This document shows positions 1 to 10,336 of a stretch of DNA of 41,680 nt, piece by piece; the first letter of the stretch is position 1; the number at the start of each line of letters is the position of its first letter. The position numbers were made by a program, and so were the translations under genes. Origin of the DNA: Elysia marginata (lineage: Eukaryota > Mollusca > Gastropoda > Plakobranchidae); NCBI GenBank assembly GCA_019649035.1, contig BMAT01013039.1, positions 207,299 to 248,978 on the forward strand. The letters run 5' to 3'. The notes below the pieces were generated by a model, which saw only the letters and a program-made list of their open reading frames with translations, was not told the origin of the DNA and ran no database searches.

Positions 1-236
1 TTTTAAATGCTGTTTTCTCCCCTTTCTGAAATTCCACAAGTCCTAAACCTGCCGACTTCAAACAGCTCTAACGTCATACAGAAGCATGATAGAGCTTTTC
101 TGTTTGTTGTGTTTGAAAGTAAAGAAAACAATCTTTTCTGTGATACCAATAACTGACTACCTTCAAATTTCGACTTAAAACTCATTTGGAGTGGTCGTAA
201 GATATATCGTAAAGACAAAAGTTTAACTACAAGCAC
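1..236. repeat. Dispersed repeat, copy R1 (cut by window edge)
   Basis: About 200 bp resembles 25398-25600 at roughly three bases in four; shared strings include ACTTCAAAC, TTTTCTGTGATACCAATA and ACTCATTTGG. Both copies carry a similar minus-strand reading (VSQK.LFSL.SN.TN and RTC.ISERGE). It lies in the RPS16 intron after exon 3. The family was not identified. Confidence 0.7.
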
Positions 237-740
237 TTTAAAATTGTTTTGGAGCTATTATCCAACTGTTCAGAAGTTTAAATTAAAGTACTGATCTATC
301 GTTTAACCAGATACTACTGTATCTAATTTCATGGTAAAAGCCCTCATTTTGTTCCCTCCCTAAAGATCAGCAGACCTGTATCTCGCAGAAGGATAGCTGT
401 GTGGAGTAGAGGAAGTCTTGCATACTGTTGCATGAAACTTTTTCAGACAGTTGCACACTACAAGCAACTTCTGCAAGGAGTCAACATGCCCAGGCATCAT
501 TAAACTCAATTATCACAGATACAAAAATGGAGTCTACCCCAAAATATTGAATAAAATTTAACTTTCATTATTTAAACACATTAGAATAAGCAAAGGGGTT
601 ACTCTGAGTGAGAAAAAAAATACGGCCTTAGAGTTTACCTATAAATACTTTTAAATGCCACATGTAACTAGACCAAAAAAAAAAAAATGCACATTAATGA
701 TTTGCAAATATGATGAATGTCACAGTAAAATGAGACATAC
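237..740. other. RPS16 intron, mostly unremarkable
   Basis: AT-rich intronic DNA downstream of exon 3 on the minus strand. No S16 exon was seen here. Confidence 0.5.
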
Positions 741-837
741 CATAGATCTGTGCAACATGACCACCACCCTTAACTCGGACACGGATATCCACACCAGCAA
801 ATCTCTCTTTGCCGAGGAGAAGCAGAGGCTCTTGGAG
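741..837 (-). CDS. RPS16: RPS16 coding exon 3
   Basis: 97 nt (32 codons plus one base). It encodes [20 protein letters not shown] followed by [12 protein letters not shown], diagnostic of eukaryotic S16. Acceptor TATTTTCAG|CTC, donor CTATG|GTATGT. Confidence 0.96.
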
Positions 838-3155
838 CTGAAAATACAAAAAAACATGACTTAAACCTCAATCAAATACAAGGGATGCCACTCAAATTTT
901 CTAAAAAATAAATGTTAATCATGCTGCTATGTTCTTGCGTATGTTTGTTGATTCAGTTTCTCAGGCTTTAAATACAGAAAAGGTGGAAAATAACCAAAAA
1001 CAGCTTTCCATGAAATACTTTCCCGTCATCAAGTTGATTCATATGAAAAGGGGGTAAATTGGAATCAGGAATGTCGACACCGTAATGAAGAAAGAAGAAT
1101 CAGATAATAATTTAAGGAATAATTGAACTTAATAAAATCTCTTTCACATGTTTCAAAAAAGTTAATTTTGATGTTTAAATTTTACTTTTAAGAGGCCATC
1201 ATAACAGTTATCAAGAAGTTACATGCAGCAACACGTTGAAAAAAAGACATGTGTGACCCAACTTGAAGAAATTAGGCTTTATAAATGTCAAAATTTGAAC
1301 ATTTGGAGTTACAGCATATATGAAGAAGCTTCATATGAATTTTAACTAAAAAAAAAACATTACTCTAACTTCACCAGAACCTGAGATATTTGATTTATAA
1401 GTCAGCGAGGTAGACTAATAGTAATTTATTACTTTTAGCAGCTATTTCCTGAGTTTGACCCAGTTTGATATAAACCTGATTTCACACGTCCCGTCACATA
1501 TAGCCTATTTCTTGGTGGAAATGTTTAAAACTAAGTTGGTCAAAATCAGCCTTCAGTTGATTTCCTGTTCATTTTTCATCATATAATATGATGTCGGGTA
1601 TTAAAGGAAAAGCAAAATTAAATAAAAGAGAACAAAAAACTTGAATTAAAATTAATATTTAAATGCTGGGAACATGATCAGTAACATGTCTTGACAAAAG
1701 TAAACCTATTTAACATATCAAACTTGCTTCTAAAGTTTATAAGGGTGTGTTTGTATCTTGCCCAAAGGCAAAAACTTCTGTACAACATTGAAATGATAAA
1801 TCTACATAAAAATCACTATTCCTCCAAAAGCTAAAATGTGCTGCAAACTTCTCAACCAAAGTAACACCTGAATTATCAATAACGATAAAGAAAAAACCAC
1901 AACATTGTTTTAAACCAATTGATTTAAAAAAAAAACAAACTTACCTTCACCCTGAGGGTTTCAGGTTCCATGTGCTCAATGGGGCGACCATTGATCTTGC
2001 AAAGACCATTTCCCCGCTTGCAGTGGGCAACTGCAGTGGCAGTTTTCTGTCAACAAAAAGAAATGGAGAAAAACGATTTTTTATACGAGATTTGATCAGC
2101 AGCAGACTTATATAAGACCAATACAAAATAACCTTTTCATGAGATTGACAGCAAGATCCAAGAGGGGTATTTTTTAACTTCCACAGAAGGGAACTAATCT
2201 GTAAAATATATATATATGTGCTGGAGATTTTAACAAGCAGTTTGCTATATAAACTTATGAATATGGTTAGAACTGGTAGCCTATTTTTTTCTCTTGAACA
2301 TAGGCCTCAACTTTGTAATTTGCTAAACATGAATCTGTAAATTTTTAATCATTGGAAATCGATATTTCTAATCTAATATCAATTCAAGATGTAGACAAGC
2401 TGTACTAATTTTTTCCAACCATTTTGAGTGCAGAGGAAACCGTTACTTTTGGAAATTGCTAATAATTTTGTACATCAAAATTCGGACTTGTGCGTGATAA
2501 ACTATTGTCGTGTCACATATATTTTTGGTGGAAAATTTTTTAACAGCGATAAGAAGAATCAGCCTTCAGATTATGTAGTGTTCAGTCAAAATTGGATAAT
2601 ACTTTAAGAAGTGGTAAAATTGCTAGAGTGAGAGAAACTCTTATTTATCTGTACATTGGGCCAATGTTTGGCCATTTGCTTTCTTTTAAAAACAATTATT
2701 TGGGAAAACCTGCAACAACCTGCTTTTGCGAACAAGTAGAGAACCATGAAAATAACAGTCCGTTCAGGCTTTCACGTATACACCTTAGTTTCAAAATCTT
2801 ACCTATTCAATGAATTTGCACAAATGTTTGCAGATACCATAACTTAAACTTTAGACCATTCAAACTAAAATAATAATCAAACAAGTAAATAAATTTAAAG
2901 CTTGAACAATGTAAGTTTCCGACTGTTGAGACCCCCAAGTTCATGATACGTTGCAATAAAATAGGGACTATAAGTGGAAAAAAAAGAATTCAAATACTAT
3001 CAACATAAATGGAAATTTCTGTTAAGCACATTGCCAAATCAAAGTTGGCAATAATTTTGTCAAATTTTAGAAAGATCTTGACATCTAGGTTCTAGAGTTT
3101 ACCGTACCTTTCGTCCAAAGACTTGTACGGCCTGGGCTGGTTTGGCTGGAGCCAT
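741..3155 (-). CDS. RPS16: Ribosomal protein S16 (uS9), partial: coding exons 1-3
   Basis: Spliced minus-strand gene: 3155-3108, 2046-1945 and 837-741. The joined reading begins [19 protein letters not shown] and continues through [34 protein letters not shown] and [13 protein letters not shown], which follows animal S16 nearly residue for residue. It is a 40S ribosomal protein; in the known family the C-terminal tail reaches the P-site tRNA. About 83 of the usual roughly 146 residues are here; the last exon (QSISKAL to the RYQKSYR-type tail) was looked for in 1-740 and not seen, so it lies past the left edge. All junctions are GT/AG and phases agree (0, 0, 1). The ATG directly follows a TTTCTTCAG acceptor, so the 5'UTR must be on an upstream exon. 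The N-terminus is a few residues shorter and divergent compared with the vertebrate protein. Confidence 0.96.
838..1944. other. RPS16: RPS16 intron 2 (coding), with repeat pieces
   Basis: Intron between coding exons 2 and 3. It contains an AAGGGATGCCACTCAAA string (880-897) resembling the left end of the element at 36394-36583, and copy 1 of a motif set at 1493-1571 also found in the neighbouring intron. Otherwise AT-rich with nothing recognised. Confidence 0.75.
1493..1571. repeat. Intronic motif set, copy 1
   Basis: Contains GTCACATATA (1493), TGGTGGAAA (1513), AATCAGCCTTCAG (1544) and TGTTCA (1566). The same four strings occur in order at 2512-2584, the last three at identical spacing (31 and 22 bases). 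Confidence 0.6.
1945..2046 (-). CDS. RPS16: RPS16 coding exon 2
   Basis: 102 nt, 34 codons, phase 0 at both ends. It encodes [14 protein letters not shown], then the [17 protein letters not shown] segment, the most conserved N-terminal block of uS9. Acceptor ACAG|AAAACT, donor GTGAAG|GTAAG. Confidence 0.96.
2047..3107. other. RPS16: RPS16 intron between coding exons 1 and 2
   Basis: AT-rich intron holding motif-set copy 2 and a short hairpin at 3030-3052 (ATTGCCAA / TTGGCAAT, loop of seven). No further coding sequence was recognised. Confidence 0.7.
2512..2584. repeat. Intronic motif set, copy 2
   Basis: GTCACATATA (2512), TGGTGGAAA (2526), AATCAGCCTTCAG (2557) and TGTTCA (2579) repeat the pattern of 1493-1571 in the adjacent RPS16 intron. 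Sequence between the motifs differs. Confidence 0.6.
3108..3155 (-). CDS. RPS16: RPS16 coding exon 1
   Basis: Sixteen codons from the ATG ([16 protein letters not shown]) to the donor AAAG|GTACGG, phase 0. The ATG is immediately preceded by a pyrimidine-rich acceptor ending TTCTTCAG. Confidence 0.93.
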
Positions 3156-4062
3156 CTGAAGAAACAAGAAAAGATCAATTAGTAGATTAGATCTCGATCT
3201 CAGATTCCTTAAATTTAATTGATAAACCAGACCTTAAAGAGTCCTAACAAATCATTTCCTTTACACCATTATGGTCTAGACTTTGATCATAGAATATTTC
3301 AACCTATCATTTAGACCAAGTAAAATCCAAGGCAATTTCCTCTCCTATAGGCTTTGTCCCCATGAGCCGGCCCGTAGCGCATAAACTCGAATTGAACCTG
3401 GAAAGCTTTGGTTATTTTGTCTGCGCTGACCTATCAAAGTGAGCCTATTTATTAAGTCACTTGAGTTCCATCTTTACAACTATTAACTTTTTTTTGCCCT
3501 ATTTCCTCGCCGCTAAATGGAAAGGTCTACAAAATAATTTGAGTCCGTATATATATAGATATAAGTTGAAAGCTGACATACTATAATATCTAGTATAAAG
3601 ACAAGATTTCTGTTGACATCAGCACCGCAAAGCTAAACATTTCCTTAAAAGTTGGCCACCGCCTTCAAACTGGTCAAAGCTCAATAGAGGTACAATGACC
3701 ATGTGATTAGAAATAGTAATGTTCAACCGATCAAACGGCGCTAATTTAAACCGACAGTCAATGTGAGGGGCCCTAGGTTGGGGTATCAAATGAATGAGTA
3801 GTAGGCCGGTACCCAGCAAGCAGCAGTACTTGCAGTAGAAGATTTCCACACTGGGGTGCCACCATAGCTAAGCTTAGCCTAAAAAAAATAAACCTAGGGA
3901 AGGATTTCTATACAGCCTTACACGTCACAGGGGTGCCACCCTAGCTACAGCTATGTTAAGTGTATGGTAATGGTCGTTTGTTCCCACCTTTGTTGTTTTA
4001 GCTCTTATACCCGATAAAACAACTCAAAATATATTTCAAAACCTTGTTTAAATTTAGGTAGC

Positions 4063-4165
4063 GTTAATTGCTACAGAGTGAGGATGTAACAATTAACGCG
4101 CCGTTAATTGCTACAAAGTGAAGATGTAACAATTAATGTGGCGTTAATTGCTACAGAGTAAAGAC
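4063..4165. repeat. Left palindromic unit array of copy 1
   Basis: Three units at 40-bp period. The first two have both 12-base arms; the third has only the left arm before unique sequence begins. Confidence 0.85.
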
Positions 4166-5093
4166 ATCTAAATTTAGCACTTGGGATTAAATAGGGCAAT
4201 CTGATTGGCAGCCACCATCAGTTATCTTCGTGACTCTGACCTCTCACTCAAAAGTCAAAACTGGCTTGCTTGCTCCTGCTCCAAACTCAACTTCATTCAT
4301 TTTTACCTTCTCTCGCTCCCCCTCTTTCTCAACTTTGTCTCCTCCCTTTCTCTCTTTCTTGCTTGTGACACAGTTTCTTCTCCTTCTTGCTCTCTCTCCA
4401 GCCTAGAATCTAGTTTACCTTAATCTAGACCCAGACCTCATTAATCTGGAACTTGTAAGTTCTTTTCTAGATTAAGAAATCTAGAGAAAGCTATTTTTTT
4501 CTATCTCTGCTTCCTGATCTATAATCCAAACTATGTCTCTTCTACCTATTTTCACCGTTACTCTCTCTATCTCTCTCTTTTTTATCATATCCGCGCTCCT
4601 TCTCTACCCATCGATCTAGTCTAGATTTAAAACCAAGGCCTTGTGTTTTATTCTTTAAGTTGCTCTGGTTTAGCTCTAGACATCATTCGGAAAAATTTAT
4701 GGGCCTCAGGCTTATTTTTCAAGAGTTCAATAAAGCAGTCTAAAAATTTCTGTGCCGTCGCATGTGATTTCAAAATCATACTAATGAAAACTACTAAGTG
4801 TTTAAAGGCAAAAAATGTGTAAAACGAGACAACACCAAAAAAATAAATCATCACCTCACGTGCATAGCCTACATAAGACAATTGAATTAAAACTTTAAGG
4901 CTTTAAAAAACAAAACAAAAATATTTTCTATGTATGAGCAGTTCTCAACTTTGTAACGTTGGGCTTAATCTTGTGGACTAACGATGAACTAATGGTACAT
5001 GCATGAAGGAATCAAACAAAGAACCGAGAGGCGAGAGTGAGAGTTTTTGTTTTGAATCTTTGCCTTCGGAAGTAAAAGAGCTCCTCTCACTCT

Positions 5094-5185
5094 GTAGCAA
5101 TTAACGGCCTGTTAATTGTTACATCGCCACTCTGTAACAATTAATGCCACGTTAATTGTTACATCGTCACTTTGTAGCAATTGAC
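5094..5185. repeat. Right palindromic unit array of copy 1
   Basis: Inverted counterpart of the left array: GTAGCAATTAAC at 5094, GTTAATTGTTAC at 5111 and 5151, GTAACAATTAAT at 5134, GTAGCAATTGAC at 5174. Confidence 0.85.
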
Positions 5186-5229
5186 ACTTTATCTTTGAGT
5201 TGGAGTTGCATGTTTCCAGTTAGATTTAT

Positions 5230-5390
5230 TGTAGAATCTAGAATCTACATCTACAAATCTAGTGCTAGGAATCTGCCAGCCTTAAAAGAAAATTATAAAT
5301 AGAAATTAGAATCTCCAGCTAGATCTAGATCTGTAGGTAGATCTAGAATTCTAGGTCTAGATCTAGATCTACAGATAAAGTCATAACTAA
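5230..5390. repeat. TCTAGA/AGATCT-rich low-complexity patch
   Basis: Many overlapping CTAGATCTAGAT, TCTAGAATCTAGA and similar strings, with an imperfect palindrome around GAATTC near 5350. Similar words occur elsewhere in the window, so this may be a genome-wide habit. Confidence 0.55.
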
Positions 5391-5791
5391 TTTACTAAGT
5401 AATTTTAGTTTGATTCAATCCTGGATTCCTGGGTCTACTCAGGCTGCGGGTGTTAAAATGGGTTATGCCCTTCATTTCGTCAATCTTACTAGATCTAGAC
5501 CTAGTAGGCCAATGCCATGAATACCCCGTAATTTTAACTTATGGGCTAGGCTTTTGGTTTACACCCTACGCTCGAGGGAAATCCAGAACCAGTGCATGAA
5601 ACGGCGAAGGTGTTTATATCGATAATGGGCTATGCCACTGTTCATCTTCGCAAAATCAAATTGATTGATGACATGGAAATAGTTTGCCCCAGTAACTTTT
5701 AACGAACGTAATAGATCTTCTAAGAATACGAATCTACAAAAAATACCGATATTTAACAAAGTAAACTACATTTTATTCTAGAAATCCTTAC

Positions 5792-5832
5792 CTTCACTCA
5801 CGTTTGTGTCGAAGCTCAAGTTAAAAAGGAAG
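5792..5832 (-). other. RPS16: Probable RPS16 5'UTR exon
   Basis: Inferred noncoding first exon of about 41 nt. It starts with the pyrimidine run CTTCCTTTTT (TOP-like) and ends at a good donor, GTGAAG|GTAAGG. An upstream exon is required because the coding exon starts at a splice acceptor. The resulting intron would be about 2.6 kb (3156-5791). The exact start site is a guess from the TOP pattern. Confidence 0.55.
5823..5832 (-). promoter_or_regulatory. TOP-like pyrimidine tract at the RPS16 start
   Basis: CTTCCTTTTT on the minus strand: a C followed by nine pyrimidines, the pattern of a 5' terminal oligopyrimidine motif that puts ribosomal protein mRNAs under mTOR/LARP1 translational control in animals. 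Position fits the inferred first exon. Confidence 0.5.
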
Positions 5833-5860
5833 TTGGATTTTATCCATGCTGAGAAATACT

Positions 5861-5868
5861 ACTTCCGG
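5861..5868 (-). promoter_or_regulatory. ETS/GABP-like box upstream of RPS16
   Basis: The minus strand reads CCGGAAGT about 30 nt upstream of the TOP-like tract. ETS-type CCGGAAGT boxes at this distance are common in TATA-less promoters of ribosomal protein genes. Binding is inferred. Confidence 0.45.
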
Positions 5869-7419
5869 TGTTTATTTAAAAGTTAGATTCCTTCTTACAA
5901 CCACAGAACAATTATCATTCATTGATTTCATTCATCATTATCTTGATCCATGAGAGATTGTCTTTTTCAACACTGTTACTATTATGCCTAGTGCATGTTA
6001 CAGACAAAGCTACGCTTATTCTCCCATCAGTGAACAACTGGCCACTGAAAAACTATCTCTTGGTATAGAGACAAGATGACAAAATACAATCAGAAGATCT
6101 TGTATTCTTACTTTCAAACCTTCTTGAACTGCTTAGAATTCGATGTTGGAGGGTTTCAAGCTTCACAAGACAATTCAAATGCTAATATCACTGGGATGTT
6201 AAGTACAACTCAACACTCTGCAAGAACGAAAAGGACAAAAAGTCGTAACGAATTAACGACTGGCCTATTGAAGCATAAGCATATCTGACTGAATTACTCG
6301 CAGAGTTTAGCTAAATGAATTTTATCGCTAAGTCAACCACTCAGATTCGACCGTTCATCAAGCATCGTTGAGAGTGAAATCTACTCTTTGTTGCAGCATT
6401 AAATTTGTCGGCGTGATAAAAGCATAGGCATACATGATAGTCCTTGTAAAAAAAAAAGAGGATGTTCACAGTTGCACTACAACATTACTGATAAAATCAT
6501 TCAACAAGACCTGCTATCAAGGAAATACTTTTGTACTTGTCCTTAACTGGTGAAATAAATGTCAAAATATAATGTGTCAGGTGGCAAAAGCCTTTGGCAA
6601 GTTCACAAGAAGAGCAAGGGAAAGTGCAAATATTTAAATCCAAAAGAAGGAACAAAATCTAAGACGCAGCAGCTGTCTTTGAGGCACTTCTCTGTGTTTC
6701 TAATACATGGACGTAACATACCAATGAAAAGCGGCTAAATATTTGTACTAAATATGCCTTGAATTCTTTGGACAAAATATAGAGCGATAAGACTACCAAA
6801 TGAGAGTACCTTGAAAGAAGCAAACGTCCTCACACAGTAGGATAGTTTTCCTTTCAATATAAATATGTCAGATGATCGGCTAGAGGGATATATTGCATTT
6901 AAAACCTGCCCAAAAACTGAATTGTAAAAGCTGATTTGTGTAAAATAGATATAAGTACATGTCGAGAAATTTCTTTAAAATGGGAGAGTCATTATCTTAA
7001 GCCAATTACCATATGCCAAAAATGGGAAGAAACTGCCAATAGCTGAATACCATCGTTGCGTGTCATCGCCGGCGGCCATAAAGTGTTTTTGTCTCTTGAC
7101 TCTCAATCTTCATGTTATGTAAAACTTCAGTGCAAAGGCTCTTAATCTTACGACTTTGTATGGTTTATAACAGAGCTTTGCGCTCCCGAGGCTAATCATG
7201 AGTATATATATATAAAGTCATCTTATTCTGCCATACTCTGTCGTTGTTTGAGAGGCTTGCGTGTCTTAATGATTCGTCTCCTAGATAGGCCAAAAAGCAG
7301 AGACCAGACTTACCTGTAGAGCTCACAAGGAGAGCTGTTAAAAAAATCCCCAGGAAGCCAGTGCGCTGACTACTTTCAACGAATACGTGGTTGGAGCGGC
7401 CACACCTTGCGAAATATTG

Positions 7420-7530
7420 TTTTCATTGTCACCAGGTATGATTTGGACTGGAACCCACAAGGGAAGAAGAAAACGGGTCGACGAAAACAGACTTGGCGCA
7501 CAGGCAATAATGGAGACCTGCAGCGCACTG
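7420..7530 (+). pseudogene. Non-LTR retrotransposon C-terminal relic (RTE/CR1-like)
   Basis: The plus-strand frame reads LDWNPQGKKKTGRRKQTW, close to the ALDWNPQGKRKRGRP..TW motif near the C-terminus of many RTE/CR1-type ORF2 proteins. Only this short stretch is recognisable; the frame afterwards does not look like the family. Presumably a 5'-truncated, decayed copy. Clade is uncertain. Confidence 0.6.
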
Positions 7531-9324
7531 CCACTTTTACTGAAGAGAGCGGAGAGTCCTTATGTCGAACGTTGCTGCACTCAGACTCAGAGCACAAGGC
7601 GCTCCTGATAAGGTCGAAAAGCTAAGAAAATCATTGAAAAAGCAGTCTGTGATCACCATGCGTAAGATAAGCAGACTCCACTGGTTAATGTTTAATTATA
7701 ACGTACGCTGTACGTCAAGATTTTCATGACAAGATACAGACACGACGTACGTTCTAAGTCCTCAAATCAACCAAATTTGCTGTTCCCCATTACGCTCAGT
7801 CGTAAAATGTACACCATATTTTGCACTGTGTAAAAGGGTCACTCAACGCACAAACATTTAAAATACAACATAATAATTGGAGTTCAGCAATGTTAATAGC
7901 ATACGAATAATCCGACTCTTTAACCAAAAACTGCCACGTCATGGCGATTGACAAAACTTCCGTCACGAAGGGATTAACTAGACCATGAAGTAGAAGGGAA
8001 AGGATTTGAAATTACCCGTTTTGTTTTCTTTGCTGCCACGGATGTTTTATTCTGTTGTAAACATCGTAGTGGACGTGCAAACATGCCCTTCTCTACGTTA
8101 TTTCAACTTTTTCCGTGATGCTACATTGAAACTCTTATTATATCGTAGGACTCATGCGTATTTGGGCGTACCGTAACTGTTTTTGTTCTTCTTGGGAACG
8201 ACAAAGTCTAAGGTACCGGTGAGTACCTGGTCCAACACCTTCTTCTTCTCAGATAGATTCCTTTATTTCTTTACTTGTGTAATCTGAGCAAAGCCCTGAA
8301 ACTTCCCATCACAATTTTTTAGCTTCCTTGTTAAAGTGAGGCGTTAAAAGGTTTCATCTCCGATGGAATAAAGCTATCCCGATAATACTGCCATGTTCCA
8401 CTGTAATGTGACCCATCTGGGATGGCGATATCAAGTCTATATTTATGCTGGTGTGTCGCTTGGGTGTACAGACATCTACTATTTATAGGTACAGGTCTGT
8501 GGCTGGGTGCCTTGTTGAGTAAATTTCAAGGACCATAAATATGATGTAAAGGAAAAGGGCTCATGTATCTGTCTCGTCTTTTAAGTGATTGAAATAATCT
8601 TGAAGTATTAGATTTCAGACTGGAAAGACAATCATGTCGTCGAGACCATTTCGACACCCTTGAAAGAATTGAGGAATTTTCGATACGTGGGTGGGAGACC
8701 TATGCTTTCATATAGTCACACAAGTGCAAAATGATTATGTTGTTTTAGTCTAATGTCAACTTAGATGCTTACAAAAGTACTGCAGACCTCAGATGCCGGC
8801 CTGGATGCTGCTATGCATGCCGTAAACATGTAAATAATGTAGTAAATAGGTACCTCTTCAACTTGGCATGGACAAAATCGGATTGAAAAAAAAGATAACT
8901 GAGTCGCAAGTTTGTGAAACTCTATTGTTCATGTTCAGGGATATCTGACGTACATAAAAAACCAAATATCTGGTTAATTAAAAAAAATGTGCATGGCCGC
9001 AGATATTCAACCCCATAGACATCATAGTGATTAAAAAACGTGACAGCATGTTTACAGGTTTGGCTTGTGGTCCTATCTGGGCTATAACACCTTGCGGTCC
9101 GGTACTTCGGATTTCAGCGTATTTTTTCTGTAGGGGTCAATTCCCATGGCCTCCCTCAACAGGTTGTTTGCAAGGCAGCAGTGATTTTGTGTCGAAGTTT
9201 TCTCTCGTAGATCAGTAAATTGCCTGCCATAGCTGACATGCTCAGCATGCCCGGGGTTGAGAATCAGTCTCCTTCTCTTAAACAGACTGACTTTCAAGGC
9301 TAATGAGCCCCATTTGCCCTAAAA

Positions 9325-9829
9325 GATGGGAATGAAAAGATATACAGACTAGCCCGAGGGGGATCTGACCTAGAGCAGCTGAGACTATCCTACAAAGAGG
9401 CCAAACAAATAATTAAAAGCCTGATGAAAGAAAAATGGAAAACCAGACACCCGCACCTCAACTTTTAAGACAAGATGGCTTACACCAGATGGATAGGAAG
9501 GATCAGACAACCTTATTCCGACTTCGAACTGGCCACAACAGACTAGAGGCTCACCTGAATAAAACATAAACGATTGGCCACAGTGACCTCTGCTCGTGTG
9601 GACAAACTGCTGAAACAGAAGAACATGTCCTACAAAACTGCCATAATTACAGAATGCTTAGACTGGCAGTTTGGAGCAGCCCAACTGACCTGCAGACTGG
9701 GTACCATTGGAGAACTGGAAAAGACCAAGAGCTTCATTCACCAACAGGCGTCACTATTTTAAGTCGGCGTAGAGACAAGAAGAAGAAGAAGAAGAAGAAG
9801 AAGAAGAAGAAGAAGAAGAAGAAGAAGAA
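9325..9829 (+). pseudogene. Truncated non-LTR retrotransposon 3' end with (AGA)n tail
   Basis: One frame reads LARGGSDLEQLRLSYKEAKQ then EKWKTRHPHLNF and a stop; a shifted frame then gives TTLFRLRTGHNRLEAHL, and after a further stop IGHSDLCSCGQTAETEEHVL followed by QNCHNYRML. This matches the region after the RNase H domain in many jockey-like ORF2 proteins (RLRTGH..L..HL, CxCG, ETxEHxLxxC). The coding part runs out near 9770 and is followed at once by an (AGA)n tract to about 9829, as expected for an element with a microsatellite-type tail. The reverse transcriptase is missing, so this is a dead 5'-truncated insertion. Confidence 0.78.
9777..9829 (+). repeat. (AGA)n microsatellite, probable retrotransposon tail
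   Basis: Uninterrupted GAA/AGA repeat of about 53 bp directly after the retrotransposon coding remnant. Confidence 0.9.
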
Positions 9830-10336
9830 CCCCATAGAGAATGGCGTTATGTACCGGTAGTCCGGTACTCTAGATATCATTCAAGCTCTATGGTAGCGTG
9901 ATTCATATGCCAAGGACGGTTACTCTGAGATATACCAAAAACGAAAGTAAGAAAATACACCTGCCGTTGCGCTGTCTTAGTGTCTTGCTAGAGCTAGAAA
10001 CGTACTCAGTAGGCCTACTGTGTGAGAACCAATAGACCATACTGGTGATCTTGAAATCTCTTAATGATATTCCCTAGACTCTAGAAATGAAAGAAACTTC
10101 ATAACTTGACTCAAACTCAAAATTTAGTCTTGAAAGTCAAGATTGATTTCAATTTTCATGCCTGACTATGGGCGCCACATCCATCAAAACAATAAGGAAA
10201 CATATTTTTCTTCACCCTGTTGATAAAAAGAGAAGGCATGCAGCTTTAAAGACAGCACTGCTTAAGGACAAAAAGAAATACTCTGACAGGTTTGTATCTA
10301 AACTTAGTTATGAATGATAATTATTATTATGTTAGC

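Larger units (their letters stand above)
4063..5185. mobile_element. Foldback element, copy 1, with 40-bp palindromic end units
   Basis: The left end has tandem units starting at 4063, 4103 and 4143, exactly 40 bp apart. A full unit is GTTAATTGCTAC, an 11-base spacer (AGAGTGAGGAT) and GTAACAATTAAC, itself an inverted repeat. The right end (5094-5185) carries the same units in reverse, again at 40-bp steps (5094, 5134, 5174). The interior has a CT-rich tract (about 4300-4600) and a segment from about 4690 (AAAATTTATGGGCCTCAGGC) that also occurs in the second copy at 10337-11541. No transposase reading frame is present, so it looks non-autonomous. A target duplication was not resolved. Confidence 0.8.
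3156..5791. other. RPS16: RPS16 5' intron (inferred)
   Basis: Between the inferred 5'UTR exon and the ATG exon. It carries a spaced direct repeat, GGGGTGCCACC[A/C]TAGCTA, at about 3854 and 3931; the 1.1-kb foldback element 4063-5185; and a TCTAGA/AGATCT-rich patch at 5230-5390. No coding sequence was recognised. Confidence 0.55.
5871..10336. other. Region between the divergent genes RPS16 and POLR1F
   Basis: Holds two broken retrotransposon tails (about 7420-7530 and 9325-9829), a trinucleotide tract and otherwise unassigned DNA. The missing N-terminal exon of POLR1F would be expected in this stretch or in 11542-12463, but no reading with the family's N-terminal motifs was found. Confidence 0.5.

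Noticed and set aside
5986..6066. Short frame MPSACYRQSYAYSPISEQLA near the RPS16 promoter
   Set aside because: Considered as a divergent first exon of POLR1F, but no family motif and only a weak donor.
6076..6288. 70-codon plus-strand open frame
   Set aside because: No recognisable motif, and length is within what chance gives in this DNA.
7376..7597. Minus-strand open frame over the retrotransposon relic
   Set aside because: It is the complement of the plus-strand relic and has no motif of its own.
8158..8219. Candidate POLR1F upstream exon ending in a GTGAGT donor (reading ...SLRYR)
   Set aside because: The phase would fit the exon at 12464 and LRY recalls the family, but the residues before it do not resemble RPA43; treated as coincidence.
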